Below, one piece after another: positions 7,677 through 9,179 of a stretch of 9,179 nucleotides of DNA; within the stretch, counting starts at the first letter, position 1, and each line of letters opens with the position of its first letter. The notes below the pieces were generated by a model. The model saw nothing but the letters and a program-made list of their open reading frames with translations. It was not told the origin of the DNA and did no database searches. This DNA is from Alphaproteobacteria bacterium (GTDB lineage Bacteria; Pseudomonadota; Alphaproteobacteria; Puniceispirillales; Puniceispirillaceae). The stretch spans positions 1-9,179 of the forward strand of contig WTHW01000117.1 of assembly GCA_011526395.1 (NCBI GenBank), in the 5' to 3' direction. Position numbers and translations under genes: made by a program.

Positions 7677-7827
7677 ATCAAATGGCTCCTAATTTAAACG
7701 TTGTTTGCACCTATTTTCTAATAATGCTTATGCAACCAAACAGCAACTAATCCTTTATGCATGACGCTCAGTTGAAAAAAGGATATGCGTTATAAATGAT
7801 TAAGTTTTTTCTTAAAGGGTGAAGTAA
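7677..7827. other. Divergent intergenic region, 151 bp
   Basis: This AT-rich spacer lies between the small CxxC gene (leftward) and the tetrad-repeat protein gene (rightward) and must hold the start signals of both. The left edge carries AGGAG for the small gene. On the minus strand a weak TTGCTG / 17 bp / TATTAG pair can be drawn upstream of it. No strong operator-like palindrome is seen. Confidence 0.5.
7772..7800 (+). promoter_or_regulatory. Possible promoter of the tetrad-repeat exported protein gene
   Basis: TTGAAA (7772-7777), a 17-bp spacer and AATGAT (7795-7800) resemble a sigma-70 promoter with a mediocre -10. Transcription would start near 7807, about 20 nt before the ATG at 7828. 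TATAAA at 7791-7796 is a better -10 but is only 13 bp from the -35. Confidence 0.3.
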
Positions 7828-8391
7828 ATGTGCAAATTTGCACTTCTATTCTCTGTAGCCACTATGATGACCATGTCAGCACATGCTTTGACCATTAAAA
7901 AAGGTGAAGTGCTATCAGGTGGTAAAGCTGTTGCCGCTCATGAAACAGCGTACGCTAAGAAGATGATTAGTGAACATGGCTATTTCATTTCAGGTGGCAC
8001 CCTTGCTGTTGCGGCTGGTGATACAGTTGTTGTTCTCGAGATGAAAGATCTTGTAGGAAAGTCTCAAAAGGAAATTACGGCTATATTGGGCGAAGAAATA
8101 GCAGCTAATTACTCTGAAGCATCAGAGATAACACAAGAGGCAGCTAAGCAAGCAATTTCAGCATCAACCGAAGCAATCGGCGATGAAGTAGCTGATAAAA
8201 TTTCACGAGATGTCGCGAATGAAGTGGCAGCAGAAGTGGCTGCATCTATTGGACGTGACGTTGTATCTGCTGTTTCTGCAGAAGTAGCGGCAGAAGTCGC
8301 TGCCAGAGTTGAAGAACGTGTAAAAGCGTTCGAGCAAAATGGCCAAACAGAGCTTGATTGTAGGCGTGACGAGGACGGCAACTGCATGTAA
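7828..8391 (+). CDS. Exported protein with a 49-residue I/V tetrad-repeat helix, function unknown
   Basis: I do not recognise this 187-residue protein. Residues 1-20 look like a Sec signal peptide (KFALLFSVATMM core) with likely cleavage after SAHA, so it should be periplasmic or secreted. Residues 21-90 form a mixed, probably folded domain containing a hydrophobic GGTLAVAAGDTVVVLEM stretch. From 91 to 168 the sequence is predicted helical and rich in Ala, Val and Glu. I or V occurs at every fourth position from I117 to V165 without a break. The C terminus is charged and ends in a pair of cysteines, C178 and C186, separated by seven residues, which could form a disulfide. The start is supported by AAAGGGTGAAG just upstream of the ATG. 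It is divergent from the small CxxC gene and convergent with tRNA-Asn. Coiled-coil scaffolding or membrane association are possible roles; neither is shown. Confidence 0.75.
   Translation: MCKFALLFSVATMMTMSAHALTIKKGEVLSGGKAVAAHETAYAKKMISEHGYFISGGTLAVAAGDTVVVLEMKDLVGKSQKEITAILGEEIAANYSEASEITQEAAKQAISASTEAIGDEVADKISRDVANEVAAEVAASIGRDVVSAVSAEVAAEVAARVEERVKAFEQNGQTELDCRRDEDGNCM
8176..8322 (+). repeat. Coding tetrad repeat with a 24-nt near-duplication
   Basis: These codons encode I117 to V165 of the exported protein, with I/V at positions 117, 121, 125 and so on to 165. Within it, 8221-8244 and 8281-8304 encode the same eight residues (EVAAEVAA) exactly 60 nt apart. They match at 20 of 24 bases, with all four differences at synonymous third positions. 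A looser pair, ISRDVA (125-130) and IGRDVV (141-146), is offset by 16 residues, so the second unit looks as if one tetrad had been inserted. Confidence 0.8.
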
Positions 8392-8404
8392 AAACCAATG
8401 CCAT

Positions 8405-8427
8405 GCGGCAGGACTATGTCTTGCCGC
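8405..8427. terminator. Hairpin between convergent genes, possible bidirectional terminator
   Basis: GCGGCAGGAC (8405-8414) pairs with GTCTTGCCGC (8418-8427) around a 3-nt loop, giving ten pairs with one G-U in the plus-strand RNA. It sits midway between the exported protein gene and tRNA-Asn, which converge. Neither side has an adjacent T tract; on the minus strand TTTTT begins about 10 nt beyond the stem. The stem is certain, the terminator role is not. Confidence 0.45.
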
Positions 8428-8465
8428 TGCGTTGCTGATTACATAACATTTTCTGATAAATGAAG

Positions 8466-8540
8466 TGGCTCCCCGGGACGGATTCGAACCGCCGGCCAAG
8501 CGATTAACAGTCGCTTGCTCTACCGCTGAGCTACCGGGGA
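8466..8540 (-). tRNA. tRNA-Asn(GUU) with encoded CCA
   Basis: The minus strand folds as a complete 75-nt tRNA including an encoded CCA end (8466-8468). The acceptor stem TCCCCGG / CCGGGGA is perfect, with G as discriminator. The D arm is GCTC / GAGC, the anticodon stem AGCGA / TCGCT encloses loop CTGTTAA, and the T arm GGCGG / CCGTC has one G-U and a TTCGAAT loop. The anticodon GTT lies at 8506-8508 and reads Asn codons AAC and AAU. The variable loop is of the short class. It has its own promoter upstream and lies downstream of mnmH on the same strand. Confidence 0.97.
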
Positions 8541-8602
8541 ATAACCTTCGAAATAAGTCTTGAAACCTAAGAGTTTATAAGCCTATTTCACTCAGTGTCC
8601 TG

Positions 8603-8631
8603 TGTATAGCAACAGCCAATTATAAGGTCAA
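8603..8631 (-). promoter_or_regulatory. Strong sigma-70 promoter for tRNA-Asn
   Basis: On the minus strand TTGACC (8626-8631) is followed by exactly 17 bp and TATACA (8603-8608), five of six matches at the -35 and four to five at the -10. Initiation would be near 8596, giving a 5' leader of about 56 nt before the mature tRNA end at 8540. It lies just beyond the mnmH stop codon, so the tRNA can be expressed independently. Confidence 0.7.
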
Positions 8632-8667
8632 GCGATGAAATATAAGCAATAGCGCTTTTTTATTTTA

Positions 8668-9179
8668 TCATTGTCCAACATGCTTTTCGGCATAACTCAT
8701 AGCCTTTTTTGCACATTGGTCAAAGTCATCTAGTTCAAAACCAGATAGACTCACTTTTCCAATATGTAATCTATTATGCTTTGCGCTAGCACGTTGATAG
8801 GCAGGATCATAATGCTCTTCCAAAAGGTGCGTAACAAATTCGTCGTAATCTTGCTTTTGCAATAGATGTTTCCAATTTGAAGTCACTTCATACCCGTGAC
8901 GCGCGCTCATGCCGTCTATCAATTTTATTAGAGTGGGGCTATCAGGTGTCATTAAGTGATGATAATCTTGTTTCAAAAGATGTAGCCGCGTTGCATTTGT
9001 TGATTGAAGCTCAATAACAAAAGCGCGACCCATAGCATGCCATAGTTCTTTAGGAACACTGAGGTTCCCAACGCGACTGCTTTCTGCCTCAATAAACACC
9101 ACTCTTTCTTCATCCAGCTTATTCAACTCATTAAAGATCAAAGATTCAAAATATCGTTGACTAGGTTGCGGTGTGTCTG
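8668..9179 (-). CDS. mnmH: tRNA 2-selenouridine synthase, C-terminal half, cut by window edge
   Basis: MnmH (SelU, YbbB) replaces sulfur of 2-thiouridine at wobble position 34 of tRNA-Lys, -Glu and -Gln with selenium from selenophosphate, through a geranylated intermediate. The minus-strand frame is open from the window edge to TGA at 8670-8668, giving 169 residues. It starts DTPQPSQRYFESL, which matches the PQPSQ..FE segment after the P-loop of the family. The conserved VFIEAESSRVGN block (residues 27-38) follows, then LSVPKELWHAM. The family is about 350-370 residues, so the N-terminal rhodanese domain with its catalytic Cys and the Walker A motif lie outside the window. A TTG at 9141-9139 is internal, not a start, because the conserved sequence continues upstream of it. 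Selenophosphate synthase (SelD) should exist elsewhere in the genome. Confidence 0.9.
   Translation of the reverse strand, partial: DTPQPSQRYFESLIFNELNKLDEERVVFIEAESSRVGNLSVPKELWHAMGRAFVIELQSTNATRLHLLKQDYHHLMTPDSPTLIKLIDGMSARHGYEVTSNWKHLLQKQDYDEFVTHLLEEHYDPAYQRASAKHNRLHIGKVSLSGFELDDFDQCAKKAMSYAEKHVGQ

Noticed and set aside
7724..7750. Eight-codon mini-ORF MLMQPNSN upstream of the exported protein gene, considered as a leader peptide
   Set aside because: There is no ribosome site, no run of regulatory codons and no attenuator hairpin after it.
8203..8499. A 98-codon minus-strand frame over the tetrad-repeat gene
   Set aside because: It is antisense to a repetitive Ala/Val/Glu coding region and runs into the tRNA-Asn gene. 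Long antisense frames are expected there and no start signal is seen.
8643..8662. AAGC / GCTT hairpin followed by T-rich sequence downstream of mnmH
   Set aside because: The stem is only four pairs, and the T tract is on the plus strand, which is the wrong direction for ending mnmH.
1..9179. CRISPR array, insertion sequence, att site or defence island
   Set aside because: No regularly spaced repeats, transposase or integrase motifs, or tRNA-end duplications were seen, and the intact tRNA-Asn has no partial copy elsewhere in the window.

Overview
The window looks like chromosomal DNA of a moderately AT-rich alphaproteobacterium. The partial cysteine synthase at the left edge has the NPGGSVKDRA / EGTAGNT signature of the alphaproteobacterial CysK-like enzymes. 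The partial gene at the right edge is the tRNA 2-selenouridine synthase MnmH/SelU, which implies selenium use in tRNA modification. Genus cannot be read from the sequence. I see no insertion sequence, phage gene, CRISPR array or integration scar, and the region reads as ordinary core and near-core genome.

Left part (1-2693): the 5' end of cysK runs leftward, divergent from a rightward pair made of a SixA-type histidine phosphatase and a long-chain fatty acid-CoA ligase 34 bp downstream. The divergent spacer carries two outward-facing TTGACA boxes that form a 7-bp inverted repeat. A clear intrinsic terminator (2666-2693) ends the ligase transcript.

Centre (2694-7530): a two-gene efflux operon encodes an RND periplasmic adaptor and an RND inner-membrane permease, with the stop of the first directly abutting the start of the second. 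No outer-membrane TolC-type gene is present, so the channel must be encoded elsewhere. The adaptor carries an extra C-terminal beta-rich domain that ordinary adaptors lack. The permease has a reduced proton-relay set: one Asp in TM4, and Asn in place of the TM10 Lys.

Right part (7513-9179): a 51-aa membrane protein with an N-terminal CxxC lies on the minus strand, convergent with the pump. Divergent from it, across about 150 bp, is an exported 187-aa protein whose C-terminal half shows I or V at every fourth position for 49 residues. These two are the least explained genes here. Next comes tRNA-Asn(GUU) on the minus strand with its own near-consensus promoter, then the C-terminal half of mnmH, also on the minus strand.

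The strongest novelty candidates are the tetrad-repeat exported protein, the small CxxC membrane protein, and the adaptor with the added C-terminal domain. All product names come from reading motifs; no database search was run.
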